Numbered from the stretch's first letter, positions 45,835 to 58,185 are shown. The stretch is 64,000 nt of DNA from Charina bottae (GCA_023362775.1 JALMGJ010000025.1:5284001-5348000); one strand, 5' to 3'. Notes: generated from the letters alone by a model not told the origin. Made by a program: numbers and translations.

Positions 45835-47764
45835 CCTCCCAACTACTCTACAAGCACTATACTAGACTTAATCCCAAAGGCAGGATTCATAGACATGAAC
45901 CCTGACATCTTCTTGCAAATCCCGCAAAAACAAATAAGAGATGAGCTTGCAGTACCCCCTAGTTTGGAGGAAGTCAGTAAAGCCACTAATCAAATAAAAA
46001 ATAACAAAGCTAGTGGACCTGATGGGATTCCTGCTGAAGTCTTTAAAGAAGGCGGGCCTGAACTTACACAACAACTTCATAAGATCATCGAAAAAATCTG
46101 GATGAGGGAGGAGATTCCAGCAGACTTTAGGGATGCCATAATTATCACTCTCTTTAAAAAGGGTGATAGAACAGACTGTGGAAACTATCGAGGCATCTCC
46201 CTTCTAGCTACAGCAGGCAAAATCCTTGCAAAGATCATCGCAAACCGTCTCCTATCTATACCAGAAGACATCCTCCCTGAAACGCAAAATGGCTTCCGCC
46301 CTTCCAGGGGAACAGTGGATATGATCTTCACTGCACGACAGCTTCAAGAAAAATGCAAGGAGCAAAACCGCCCTCTGTACATGGCGTTTATTGATCTGAC
46401 TAAAGCTTTTGATACTGTAAATCGTACTGCTCTCTGGACCATCCTTCTGAAAATCGGATGCCCTGATAAATTTGTGAACATCTTGCGGCTACTCCATGAC
46501 GACATGATGGCAACAATCCTGAATAACAATGGCTCTCAAAGCGATCCATTTAAAGTGGAATCCGGCGTTTAACAGGGATGTGTTATTGCTCCAACCTTAT
46601 TCGCTATCTTCATCGCTATGATTATACACCTTGTTGAAGAGAAACTTCCTACTGGTGTAGAAATTATATATCGAACAGATGGAAAGCTTTTTAATCTTAG
46701 TAGGCTGAAAGCAAAAAATAAGGTAATTACAACTTCTGTTATAGAACTTCAATATGCTGATGATAACGTAGTCTGTGCACACTCGGAGGAAGATCTTCAA
46801 ACTATCCTAAACATCTTTGCAGAAGCATATGAAAAGCTCGGCCTCTCGATTAACATTAAAAAAACCCAAAGTGCTTTACCAGGAAGTTCGAACCAATCCC
46901 TCTGCAGCACCCTCAATCCAGCTTAAAGGTGTGTTACTAGAAAATGTCGACCACTTTTCTTATCATGGCAGCCATCTATCTACAAAAGCCGACATCAACG
47001 CTGAAATTCAGCATCGCCTGAGCTCTGCGAGTGTAGCTTTCTCCCGAATGAAGCGTAGAGTGTTTGAGGATCGGGACATTCACAGGGAGACCAAAATGCT
47101 TGTTTACAAAGCCATTGTACTACCAACCCTTCTGTACGCCTGTGAAACATGGACCCTCTACAAACGCCACCTCCAACTTCTTGAAAGATTCCATCAATGC
47201 TGCCTCTGAAAAATTCTGCAAATTACTTGGGAAGATAGGCGGACTAATGTTAGCGTATTAGAAGAAGCGAAAACCACCAGCATTGAAACAATGATCATCC
47301 AACATCAACTTTGCTGGACCGGCCATGTTGTTCGAATGCCTGACCGTCGTCTTCCAAAGCAGCTACTTTACTCCCAACTTAAGAATGGAAAACGGAATAT
47401 TGGTGGACAGCAAAAGAGATTCAAAGATACTCTCAAAGCTAATTTAAAAAAATGTAATATCAGCATTGAGAACTGGGAAGCCCTAACTCATGAGCGTTTC
47501 AATTGGAGGTCAGCCTTTATTAAAGGCGCTATGGACTTTGAAGAAGCACGAGTACAGGGCGAAAGGGAAAAATGAGCTAAAAGGAAGGCATGTCAAGCAA
47601 ACCCTCATCATGACCGTCTTCCACCCGGAAATCTATGCCCTCATTGTGGGAAGTTGTGCGAATCCAGAATTGGCCTTTACAGCCACTTGCTGATCCACTG
47701 TTAAGATTTTACCCTTGGAAGACAATCTTACTCGGCTACGAGTGATTGCCAAGAAGAAGATAAA
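45835..47764 (+). mobile_element. Non-LTR retrotransposon with C-terminal zinc finger
   Basis: A single LINE copy containing RT and the C-terminal region, ending near TGATTGCCAAGAAGAAGATA. The left border touches the gypsy LTR, so which inserted into which is unclear. The clade is not certain: the RT and C-terminal finger resemble elements often filed under RTE- or Ingi/Vingi-like groups. It is different from the BovB and CR1 copies nearby. Confidence 0.75.
45895..47704 (+). pseudogene. LINE RT with CCHH finger, four lesions
   Basis: RT motifs follow in order: NNKASGPDGIPAEVFKEG, LFKKGDRTDCGNYRGISLL, FRPSRGTVDMIFTARQLQ, FIDLTKAFDTVNRTALW, QGCVIAPTLFAIF and the catalytic ELQYADDNVV. Downstream come LPTLLYACETWTLYKRHLQ, LCWTGHVVRM and a zinc finger CPHCGKLCESRIGLYSHLLIH ending at TAA 47702. 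Lesions are TAA at 46570, a frameshift near 46865, TGA at 47207 and TGA at 47573. Everything else is in frame. The endonuclease part is missing. Confidence 0.82.
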
Positions 47765-48054
47765 TTAGTTAAACTTAGTAGAATATTTGGGGAAGTTATT
47801 ACAGCACATGCACACTGTTAACAATCCAGATATGGTTATCTCACAAGCACTGATTCTGTAAAAGGTATTTTTCAGTATGACGATAAACTGATGGAATAGA
47901 TATGTAAACTTTTTTGGTTCAACATAGATTGATAACCTGACTATGACTGATCAGTGCCACAGGAGGTAAGTGCTTACCATTACATTGTATTGCAAGATTT
48001 GTAACTTCAGGCACTAATTTGTGCAAGATTAAAAAAATATCCCAGGATTTCATC

Positions 48055-48096
<42 letters not shown>

Positions 48097-48097
48097 A
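48055..48097. repeat. (TTGA)n microsatellite, LINE 3' tail
   Basis: Ten perfect tetranucleotide units continuing the 3' end of the RTE-type LINE. Confidence 0.95.
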
Positions 48098-49180
48098 TGT
48101 GCCATCAAGTCGTTGTCATCTCTTAGTGACCACATAGATTTTCTCCATGACAGTCTGTCCCTAACCTGGTCTTTCAGGTCTTCCAACAGTGCATTCATTG
48201 CTATTGTAACTGAGTCTATTCACCTTGCTGCTGGTTGTCCTATTCTTCTCTTTCCTTCTACCTTTCGCAGCATTACAGCCTTCTCCAGATAGCTAGGCCT
48301 TCGCATAATGTGTCCAAAGTAGGATAATTTGAGCCTGGTGATTTGTGCCTCGAGTAAAAACTCTGGATTGATTTGTTTGATAATTCATTGGATTGTTTTC
48401 TTGGCTGTCCACGGTATTCTCAGGAGTCTTCTCCAACACCACAATTCAAAAGCGTCAGTACACTTCCTATCCTGCTTCTTCAAAGTCGCCCTTTCTATAA
48501 TCGATAAAATACATACTAATTTATTTTTGGTATTCTTTGGCTTTGGCTCATCCAGCATGCATCAGCAATAATGTCTAGTGTTCCTTGGCCTTTTCTAAAG
48601 CCTGTTTGAATATCTGGCATCTCTTTTTCCATGTAGGGCTCCAATCTATGTTGGATGATCCTATGCATTATTTTGCTAGCATGTGAAATTAAAGGTATTG
48701 TCCAATAGTTTGCATATTCTGTTAAGTCTCCTTCTTTTTTTGGTATTTGAAAGTAGATTGACCTGTTCCAATCTGTTGGCCACTGTGTCTCCAGATTTGC
48801 TGGCATAACTTGGTTAGAACCTTGACTGATACTTCTTCTATGCTTGCCATATTTCAGTGGATATTCCATCAATTCCTGTAGCCTTCCAACTTGGTAATGA
48901 TCTAACTTCATCTTCTAATACTACTGGTTCTTGTAAGTAGGGAATATCTTCTAAGGTATTTTGGAGGCTGACATCTCTACTGTACAGTATTTCAGTATAC
49001 TCCTTCCATCTTTGTTTGATCTTCTTTGAACTGGTTACTATCTGTACATTGGTGTCCTTTAGCGTACCAATTCAAGGTTGGAACCTTGTTCTGAGTTCAG
49101 AGATCTTTTGAAACACTTTCCTTGTTTTTCCATGCCTGTTTCCATCTTTGGCTTTCTCTTATCTTTTACATCCCACTATA
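48055..49180 (-). pseudogene. Decayed RTE/BovB-related LINE with (TTGA)n tail
   Basis: On the minus strand, SNQVMPANLETQWPTDWNRS, SIYFQIPKKEGDLTEYANYW and IPLISHASKIMHRIIQHRLE, then PDIQTGFRKGQGTLDIIADA, parallel the BovB-type RT. The text then jumps to the C-terminal region (equivalents of ELWCWRRLLRIPW and FGHIMRRPSYLEKA). An internal deletion near 48525 has therefore removed the catalytic centre. Its 3' tail is an uninterrupted run of about ten TTGA units (48055-48097). It is older than the BovB at 13133. Confidence 0.7.
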
Positions 49181-49227
49181 GAGGTAGCAGTGTCATACAC
49201 TAATGGTGCTGTCATTCAGTTATGTAG

Positions 49228-49372
49228 TACAGATAATCCTCAGGTTACGACCACTTGTTCAGCAACCGTTCAAAGTTACGATGGCGCTGAATGAGGGGGA
49301 CTTATGACCAGTCCTTGGAGTTCTGGTTGTTGCCGTGTCCCCGCAGTCACTTGATCGAGATCTGAGCGCTTG
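49228..49372 (+). mobile_element. MITE of the TACAGGTAGTCCTC family, partial
   Basis: It starts TACAGATAATCCTCAGGTTA and continues with GTTCAAAGTTACGATGGCGCTGA, GGGGGACTTATGACCAGTCC and CAGTCACTTGATCGAGATCTG. It matches the end of the family and stops without a second terminal repeat. Confidence 0.6.
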
Positions 49373-50526
49373 GTTTTGCTATGTGAGTTATGTTGATAGA
49401 GCCATGGTCCTATTTATAATTCTGAAACGTTGGCAGATAGATATACCAGAGTTGCCAAATAATATTACTAGGTTAAAGGTGTTAGTATGTAAAATAATAC
49501 AACATGAAGGCTTTACTAACTTGCCTTTAGGTAATATCTCTATAAAACTGAATGTTAATATGCAGAGATAATTTTTTTATTTATTTATAGAAAATATATG
49601 TACAGTTAAGACTTATATAATGAATGTATCTTTTAATTATATAAAACTAGAATATTTTTTTAGTAATGCACTCTGTGCAAATATGATTTTAATAATGTAC
49701 TTCTCATAAAACAAACAAGATTCTCCTTAAGAGAAATATTTCATTACCTCTATTAATAACTAGGAGTATTGTGGAATCCCAAGAGTTAGTTATTGATTTT
49801 CTTTTCTTCTTCAATATTTAAGGTTTCTCATAAATTCCTTTTGTTCAGAGAAACCCACACTTCTGTAAAATTGCTATATAATTCTTCTGTAGTTTCCCTC
49901 TAGATACAAAAAAGCACTATAAACATTAAGAGATAATAAAGCACTCTTTAACTCTATAGTTAATGCAAATGATGCATTAAACTAGATTCTTTTCTTAGAC
50001 TATAATTTAAAGGTATTCTGAAGTCCAATTATCTTTGATTTACCTGTAAAAAAAATTCAAAATAGCGGCCATGCTTTTTAAGTGAGTATTTCTCAACAGA
50101 CAAATGGATTTGAGTGGGAGAAAGTAGGAAAATCGAGAAGCAAGATGGAAGTGAATTATGTGTGCTTACTGGTGACTTTTTAAAAACTCCTCTAAGAAAA
50201 ATCTATTTATAAAATAGGAAGCAGCAGGACATTTACCTAAAGTAATAAGAAAACCATTGGACCCATGTTGCTCTGAAGTGGATCTTTCCACCTTGCAGAT
50301 ATTTGGAGCTAAACTTAAGACCTCCAAGTGAATTGTCCATAATAAATGGAATATATAACATCCCATTATAGCGAGATTATCACATCTATCACTGGAATAT
50401 CCGGGGCCTTGGAAGAAGACAAACTGGAAAGGAGGAAGGACCACATGAGCGTGTCCCATTCTGCTCCAGTTATCACCACTTGGCATGCCACTTCTGCCCT
50501 GTTCAGTTTCCTATTCATTCTCTGAA

Positions 50527-50663
50527 TTTATTTATTTATTTATTTATTTATTTATTTTTTTATTTATTTATTTTTAATTTATCCTGCCTTTATTATTTTT
50601 ACAGATAACTCAAGGCGGGGAACATACCTGATATTCCTTCCTCCTCCTATTTTCCCCACAACT
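50527..50663 (-). mobile_element. Sauria-type SINE 3' fragment with long (TTTA)n
   Basis: About twelve TTTA units, then TATCCTGCCTTTATTATTTT, AACTCAAGGCGGGGAACATA and TCCTCCTCCTATTTTCCCCA in reverse complement. Only the 3' 90 bp of the SINE remains. Confidence 0.8.
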
Positions 50664-50755
50664 ATGAAATAAGAGAATGGAATATTCTTGCATATATATG
50701 CATGTAAATAACCTAGAATATTGTTTTAAAGAAAAAAGGAAGCCCTGCAGTAAAA

Positions 50756-50768
50756 GTGCGCGCATGCG

Positions 50769-50803
<35 letters not shown>

Positions 50804-50810
50804 GTATATA
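50756..50810. repeat. Alternating GC/AC/TA tract (Z-DNA-prone)
   Basis: Fifty-five bases of unbroken purine-pyrimidine alternation: GTGCGCGCATGCGCGCGCGC, then about 15 AC units, then GTATATA. Confidence 0.95.
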
Positions 50811-51069
50811 GAAAATATAAGCTCTTTCACCTTGCTCTCCTGCCTCCCCTGCCAATTTCAAAATGCAATACTATCTTAATATTAAGAAATTTAAGACTAT
50901 GGATTAACTCCAGTGTTCCAAATTATAGTTTACATATGGCAATTTTTCACATTTTGTTTAGCTTCCCTCGGTAATAAGTTTCTGATTAATATGGGTAACA
51001 AAAGGAGGAAGAAAAAGAAAAACAAAAGCAGGTTCGTTGCCATTTGCTATGAGGCACAATAATGGAACA

Positions 51070-51400
51070 TTGTCCTACCTGATTAAGTAGCTAATTAGCA
51101 TCAATCAACTCTGGCAGTGGAATAGCAGAGGTTAGTATAACCGTGATTACTGAGGTAAAAAGAGCAAACGGGAGTGGGGAGGGTGAAAGCAACAGGTTAA
51201 TAATATGGAACTCTTCTGTTTTAAAAACATTTTGATCATAATTTATATTTGCAGACTGCAAAGCTAATCGTGTAAGATGAATTTCGCAAACCACAAATGC
51301 TCTTCTTCCTCTTTTACCCAGAAAGTTCAAATGCTTTAGCAGACACAGTGCTGTATACAAACAAAGCGGGTGTTTTGATGTTGTTCCTTTTCAACAATAA
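51070..51400. promoter_or_regulatory. Candidate conserved noncoding element (weak)
   Basis: Repeat-free, complex sequence with a cluster of homeodomain-like motifs (TAGCTAATTAGCATCAATCAA region), AACCACAAA (Runx-like) and ATCATAATTTAT. Supported only by motif density and lack of repeats. No alignment was available. Confidence 0.22.
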
Positions 51401-51974
51401 GTACAAAGGATCACACTTCCTCATATCTCACCTTTCGTAAGGTTTAGTCAGCTTCATTCTTTCCTGTTCCCACTACTTCACTAAATCACTGGTATAATAT
51501 GTCACAGAATCATTTTTATTGTAAAAGAAATAAAATGCTGTTAGACAAATAGCTTAAAAAGTTTGTCTTTGTTTTATACTTTCTTTTTTTAAACATGAGC
51601 GCTAAAGCCTGTGACAGTTGGGGACCAACATACTCAATAATGTTTTCCAAATGTGCCTGCTAGTAGAAGCTCTTCTGGTTTACTTGACATCTAAAGGGAA
51701 GCTGGTGGGTTGACAGTGAGTTCTTCAGAAGTAGGGACACACTCTCCAAAAAAATAGTGGAACAAGGCCAAAATGAAATACAATTTAATTAAATTACAGT
51801 TACTCTTAAATATGGTTAAAACTATTAATCTTTCTATGTTATTAATATTTTACTGTAATAAATCCTATGACTATATTTCAAGGGCTGAATATTTAAATAC
51901 TAAGTTAAATATGTAAGTAAGATGGATTTAAGGTTGGAGCCCAATTTTCTCATTTATTTGTATGAGAAAATAAA

Positions 51975-52292
51975 TAAAAATAAATGTAAATTTTCATTTA
52001 TATTTTGTTACTGTCCAGCTCCCAAGACTCCAGGCAATTTACAATGAGATAGTTTTAAAAAAAAGAAAGAAATAATCCAAATATAATAAAAACTATATTG
52101 GTCAGCAAGCTCCAACAAAACTAAAACTGTGGCCCATTTACCATAAAGTCAGATAAGCTAAATTAGAAATCAACTACCAAATACCTATTGAAACAACACC
52201 ATCTCAACAGTTTTGTGAAACTCAAATAGCAAGGGTGCCCAGTATACCTCCAAGGGCAAGGTGTTTCGCAGTGTGGGAACAATCACAGCCAA
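51975..52292 (-). mobile_element. CR1-type LINE 3' fragment, diverged
   Basis: An AAAT tail, CCAAGACTCCAGGCAATTTA (equivalent of CCAGAGTCCC...GGCGGTTTAC) and TACCTCCAAGGGCAAGGTGT plus CGCAGTGTGGGAACAATCAC match the 3' part of the CR1-type LINE at 59095 in reverse complement. Confidence 0.55.
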
Positions 52293-52293
52293 G

Positions 52294-52349
<56 letters not shown>
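52294..52349. repeat. (TATC)n microsatellite at a CR1 tail
   Basis: About thirteen perfect TATC units directly before the reverse-oriented CR1 that begins CACCACAATTCAGAGTC. Confidence 0.95.
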
Positions 52350-52720
52350 ACCACAATTCAGAGTCTTGTCAGTTTCCAAGTTATGAAAAAAATAATTAAA
52401 ACATCCATGGTATAATTCAGCATTATTAAAAAAAAGAAATCAATATCATAAAATCATAATCTAGTAAATCATTCTTAACAATCAAAAGGACAGAAAGGCA
52501 GGAAAAACGAAAAATGAAAAAAATAGAAGATGGTGCAATCATGAGCTCAACTGAAATGCTCTCCCAAAGAGCTCAGTTTTTAACATCCATCATCAGGGAG
52601 GGGCCTAGTCTGATCTCCCTTGGGGGACTATTCCAAAGCACCAGTGCTGCCACAGAAAAGCATCACCTCCTAGCTATGGTTCTGTTCACTTCCCAGGACC
52701 ACCAGCACTTCTCTCTAGAT

Positions 52721-52798
52721 CAGTGTTTCTTAGCTGGCTGGGGAATTCTGGGAGTTGAAGTCCACACCTCTTCAAGTTGTCAAGGTTGAGAAACACTG
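52721..52798 (+). mobile_element. hAT MITE, family C, 78 bp
   Basis: CAGTGTTTCTTAGCTGGCTG at the left and GGTTGAGAAACACTG at the right form the inverted ends. The inside has GGGAATTCTGGGAGTTGAAG. The 8-bp flanks CTCTAGAT (52713-52720) and CTGTAGAT (52799-52806) differ by one base. This is the very short MITE widespread in lizards and snakes. Confidence 0.88.
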
Positions 52799-52865
52799 CT
52801 GTAGATGACCTTGTGAGTTGGGCCAATTCAGGTTGAACCAGGCAGTCCTGCAGGTATCCAAGTAC

Positions 52866-52929
52866 CAATCTCTCCTCGGAGGAGATGGGCGGTGATAGAA
52901 ATATGAATAATAAATAAACAAATAAATAA
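52866..52929 (+). mobile_element. CR1-type LINE tail inside another CR1
   Basis: CTCCTCGGAGGAGATGGGCG, GTGATAGAAATATG, then AAAT/AAAC units. The flanks AAGTACC and AAGTATC look like a 7-bp target duplication with one mismatch, so this is a separate short insertion. Confidence 0.7.
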
Positions 52930-55857
52930 AGTATCAAGCCATGAAAGGCTTTACAGGTCAAAACTAGCACTTTAAATTGTATCTGGAAACCAACTGGCCA
53001 CCAGTGCAGCTTCTGCAGTATTGGAACTACATGTTCCCAACATCAGGAACCAATTAATACATGGGCCACCTGTAGTTTCGGAGTAGCCTTTAAAGGCAGC
53101 CCCATGTAGAGCACATTGCATGGTCTGAGTGGTAATGTTACCGTAGCCTGGTAAGGCTGCAATTGGTGCACCGAATGAAGGTGGGAAAAAACCCTTTTAG
53201 CCATGGCTTCCACTTGTTGCTTGAGGAGGTCTGTACCAGAAGGACCCCTAAATCACAAGCCTACTCCTTCACAGGAAATACAAGCCCATCCAGAGATATT
53301 GCTGGTGTTGATAGAGAATCACAGTGAACAAACAGCAACTCCATCTTGCTTGGGTTTAACTTACATTCTCTCCCATCCAGACCCTTAGAGCCTCCAAGCA
53401 CCAGAATATAGCATTGACAGCTTTTCTCCTACAGCCTGGGGTGGTGATGTAAAGCTTGATACGGTCAGCATCATGATGGTATCACACCACAAAGAGTTGG
53501 ATAACCTCTCCCAGAAGCTTCATATAAATGTTAAAGAGCAGAGGAGAGAGGCCTGAGCCTTGCAGCATCTTCTAAGTCCGGAACTGCCAAAGTGACCTCT
53601 AATTTTCCACCACTAAAGACTGAACTTGTCCACAGAGGAAGGAGCAGAACCACTGGAAAACAGTGCTGCCACTCCTCAACCCTCTGCAGGTAGTCTAGTA
53701 AGATACCATGGTTGATGGTATCAAAAGCTGCCAAGAGACCCAAAAAGACCAGGAGACGCATACAGCGCTCATCAGGTCCTAACATAAATCATCCAGGAGA
53801 GCAACCAGTACATCTGGCCCTGAACCTTGACTGAAAAGAATCCAGATAATCCACTTTTTCTAGGGTGCTGTGTAGCTGGTCTACCACAGCCATTTCAACA
53901 TTATTTCCTAAAAAAGGAAGGTTGGAGCCCAACAGATGGTTATCTAAGACCACCACATCCAAAGACAACCTCTTCAGAAAGGGGCACATCATGGCTTCCT
54001 TTAAGGCCTAAGCAACTCCTTTCCCATAGCGAGGCATTAACGATCTCCAGGATCCAGGTGGTTACACACACCTCTTGCTCCTAGTAAAAGCCAGAGCAGG
54101 CAGGGATCCAAGCTACAGGTGGCAGTGAACAGTCTGAACACCCTATTCACGTTCTAGTTTTCAGGCCTAAAGGAATCCGAGAGAACAGAGCAAGAAGGTG
54201 CTCTAGTCACAGTGACTCTGGGCACCACTCTGTCCATGAGGAGTTAACACTTCGGTGAATCTGAGTGATTTTGTCAGCAAAATGCTGTGCAAATTGGTCA
54301 CAGCAGCCAGCCAGGAGTTCACAATACTGCCAACAACGGAATAAGGAAGAAAAGTGAGAATACTTTGCTTCCCTCGTTGCCACAAGGTAGGCCCAAACAT
54401 GAACAAGTACCTGTACTTGGTCAGATTCCCTTTTCGTCTTCCTCCACAGGCACTCGAGGCGTCCATTTCTTTTGATCCAGTCCCCTTGATATTTTGCGAG
54501 GACAGAAACCTAATCCTCCTCTTCCTGAAATGCACATATAAGCTAGACAGATTCTGTTGGGAGAAGACAGTCCCCAGTGCAGTAGCAAAGGCAGCTCTCA
54601 CCAGCTAAAATCTTGACTATCACATTTTATACCAGTGGCAATTTCCTGGTCATTTTCAGAGGCAGCTCCACGTAGAGCATGTTCCAGTAATCTAAACGTG
54701 TGGTGATAAGGATGTGAGTTACTGTTAAGTTGTTGGTCTTTGTTCAGTGGTGTTAATTTCAAGTCTACAACCCATTTTTACGTTTGGCAAGCAATGATCA
54801 TCTGCACACACCAAGACTGCAGTGATGAACATCATTCTGCCTGATAAAAAACTGGGCACTGCTAGGGTGGTGGGGAGAAAATTACATGGGCAGAGAAAAA
54901 TTTAAGTTGACAGTTAAAATATTGACAGTTAACCCATTTCTATTTTGTCATGCCCTAATATAAAAGCCAGATTGAAATGTCTCGCATGAGTTCCATTGCA
55001 TTAAACAAATGTGACACTTTATTTTCTGGCCATTTTTGTGCTGAGGGAAGTGAAGTGGTATAATAATGATATAAATGAAAATGCTTTGCGGCAGTGTTTG
55101 CTAAAGTAAAAGAAAACAAGCATCTGGAAAAGTATTTTAAGAGGTTTTTATTTTGAACATGAAATGTTTTTCCAAATTCTTAAATTGAGGACGTTATCAC
55201 TCCATGAAGTTAATTGTAAGAAAATAATGATGAAATAATTATTTTAATGGTATGTGTCAGCAACATTTATGTATTTTGCATATATAGGGCTATATATACT
55301 TTTAGTGATGCTCCCCTAGTCCTATTGTCCTTCAGCATGAATGGAAATGTTCAGTCACACTGCTGTAATAGTCTGATTATGTAGGTCACTATTGCTGCCC
55401 ATGCGTCCTCATACAGTCCCCCCAGATTAAAACAAGGAGCTGCAGAGTTTGATCAGCTTGAATGTACCTTGGCTTCTCTTTCCCAAACAGTGTGCCTCTT
55501 AAACTATCATTCCATGCTTTGTTTACATTTAAGCATGCAGGATGTCCATGCTTAAGTGTAAACAAGCCCATAGAAAGACAATTCAATAGCCATGCTCTTG
55601 GAGGGTGGAGAACAAGCTTGTGACTTCATTCTTGTTAACCAAGCTTATGGCTTACAGTAAGTGTGTCATATGGACTTTGTGGCTTCACAGGAATTTATCC
55701 AACAGGCAGCACACAATATCTTCTTGTGATTCTTTTCCCTCTCTTTATTAGCAAAATGAGGCAAGTTACTATTTTCAGTTTCAGGCACATATTCCTTTCC
55801 TTCCCTCTCCTACCTCTCCATTCTATCCTGACCTTTCTGATAAGCAGTACACTAAAC

Positions 55858-56069
55858 CAGGGGTGGGGAACCTTTTTTCTGCCAAGGGCCATTTGGATAT
55901 TTATAACCGGGGACCAGGGGTGGGTGGGGGGCGGGGTTTCTGGGATTTCCGTGGACCGGGGGCCGGAGTTTGCAGGCAGGAGCCAATCACAAGCACTGGG
56001 GGGCGGGGTTTGCGGGCGGGAGCCCCATGGGCCTTATATGGCCCGCGGGCCTGACGTTGCCCACCCCTG
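55858..56069 (+). mobile_element. hAT MITE, family B relative, GC-rich
   Basis: It begins CAGGGGTGGGGAACCT and ends GTTGCCCACCCCTG. A perfect 8-bp duplication CACTAAAC lies at 55850-55857 and 56070-56077. The inside contains GGCGGGGTTTGCGGGCGGG and GAGCCAATCACAAGCA, the reverse complement of the units in the element at 28876. Confidence 0.92.
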
Positions 56070-56749
56070 CACTAAACCAAAGGTATGATTTATGCGTGTT
56101 TGTTGAAGCGTTTTAAAATTAACTCTCTCAGCAGCTTGGAGAGAGTTAACATAACCAGGTGGGGAGCTGCTGTTAAGCAAGAATCATCTTCCCTTTGAAA
56201 GAATCAGGAAAATGGAGAGAGCATACACTCTTATTGACAGTTCTGCCCTGTTTTAAGTTTTAGAGAAGTCTGTTGGATTACCATCTGTCAGACTTCCCTC
56301 ACAAATTCTTACTCTCATGCTACAATAGTATGTTCAAAGGTACAAAGTACAAAGCTTCTTTCAAATACAGCTGAATTATGCCAATGATTTGTTCTTCAAA
56401 TGTGTGTGACTATTAATAAAATAAAAACTATCCTTCGAATGGTGTATATAGGGATCTTGGGCCAGCGAGGAATGACACTTTTGCTGATTTGAACAACTCC
56501 TTAAGCTTGCAGCGACATATTTGCCCCGCGTCATGACTTATTTGAATCACTTGGGAAAAAGCTGGAACAGAGAGTGGTAGAGATAGGTCTGTTCCTTTCT
56601 GAACATTTTACACTATCACATAAACTAGCTCTGAGATGGGAACTAGAGTACAGAGGCATGTATCTTGTAAGCCTGAATAAAGCCTCTAATTGAGCACAGT
56701 AACTTTTTTGGAGCTTTAACAAAAAAGTTTAAGGGATTATTTTTATTAA

Positions 56750-57001
56750 ATAGAGCCAGTTTGGCCTAGTGGTTAAGGTGCTGGGCTAGAAACCAGGAGC
56801 CTGTGAGTTCTAGTCCCGCCTTAGGCGTGAAAGCCGGCTCGGTGACCTTGGGCCAGTCACACACTCTCAGCCCAACTCACCTCACAGGGTTGTTGTTGTG
56901 GGGAAAATAGGAGGAGGAAGGAGTATTAGGTATGTTCACCGCCTTGAGTTATTTATAAAAAATAATAAAGGCGGGATAAAAATAAAATAAATAAATAAAT
57001 A
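56750..57001 (+). mobile_element. Sauria-type SINE, full length with target duplication
   Basis: A complete head (GAGCCAGTTTGGCCTAGTGG), a B box in GAGTTCTAGTCCCGCC, the body and an AAAT tail. An 11-bp duplication ATTTTTATTAA is found at 56739-56749 and 57002-57012. It is the least degraded copy of this SINE here. Confidence 0.92.
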
Positions 57002-57769
57002 ATTTTTATTAACAATTGAGAAAAGGTACATGTTCTTGTTCTAATTACTTCCTACTTTTTTAACACTGAAAGAGAAAGAACTCTCACAGGTTGTCATATC
57101 CTAATCCGGAATGAAAATTGGATTGGGGGGGTGCCTACTGCATCTAGTTTTTGGCGAGCCTGTGAGTCTTCTGATCTTCTTTTTCAGGAAATTACATTTC
57201 AGCATTAGATTGCTGAAGTTCTAGGCAGGCTGAGAATGAAACTGCTTACTTAAATCCCAGGGCATAGAAAAGGCTTACTATTGTGTTTTAAACTGGACAT
57301 CTCAAAGTTGTTTGCTATTCTCCCTTCCACATTTCCCAATTTCTCAATACAAGATTTTAGGCATATATCTTAAAGGAGCATTATTGTTATTCTTCTTCTG
57401 ACTTTGGATTCAGTCCATCAGGTGTTTGTGTGGTCCCTGTCCTCAGTTTGTTTAAGTGGTATTTCTGTCAGAGCTCTATTGAAATTCAGAACAACTGCAT
57501 ACAATGTGTTCACACTCTTTTCAGTGTAGCAAGGTACACAATTTCACATTTAATTATTGTATTGCTATTCTTTAGAGTTCCGACAGCAACTTTTAATTAT
57601 AACTTAGCCATAAAAGAGCACTACATTGATACAGAATGTCCCTAAATACTTTAAAATGAAGGGGGGGGGGGGAGGCATACATTTCTTTTTTTTGTTGTTG
57701 TGACAGCATAACTGTGGCACAAGAAGAAGTGTGATCACAGCAGTACCAGTTTAGCTTTGGCAAATTAGC

Positions 57770-58060
57770 TAAATAGCTAGTATTTGGAGCATTTCACACC
57801 TTTAAATTCTTAATATGCATTGCTAAATATATTTCACCACAGTTTGCTAATTAATGTTCTATGAAAATTACAGCTGCTAATTTTTGTGGTTGACATAGCT
57901 CATTTCAAAGTGTTAATAAGTTGCATCAGTAATAGGTGTGACAACAGTTTGTAAAATCTGGTTGAACGTGTACTATTTAGAGTTATCACAGATTCATTAA
58001 ATTACAATTAGTGTGCAAGAAAACTTTGCTGCTCTTGGCTTCGATATTATCAACTGATCT
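57770..58060. promoter_or_regulatory. Candidate conserved noncoding element
   Basis: Repeat-free sequence with a dense series of homeodomain-type sites (TTTGCTAATTAATG, GCTGCTAATTTTTG, AAATTACAATTAGTG), a T-box-like AGGTGTGACA and E-box CAGCTG. The texture resembles vertebrate intronic enhancers, but no comparison was possible. Confidence 0.28.
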
Positions 58061-58185
58061 GTGCCTAGTTCTTTGGTGAGTAGCATGTTCAGCTTTTCCC
58101 ACAGTAGCAATTACAATACCAGAGATTCTTTTTCCTCCTCATTTGTTTTACTTGGCCATGATTTGATGCAAAGTATTGTAATGAC

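Larger units (their letters stand above)
52350..54000 (-). mobile_element. CR1/L3-type LINE, older subfamily
   Basis: Minus strand order: RT start LDVVVLDNHLLGSNLPFLGN and LEKVDYLDSFQSRFRA (53790-53990), LAAFDTINHGILLDYLQ (about 53700-53740), and the C-terminal and 3' UTR region with GAAAGGCTTTACAGGTCAAA and ATTGTATCTGGAAACCAACT (52930-53000). Many frameshifts are present. It hosts a hAT MITE (52721) and a second, forward CR1-type tail (52866). Confidence 0.75.
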
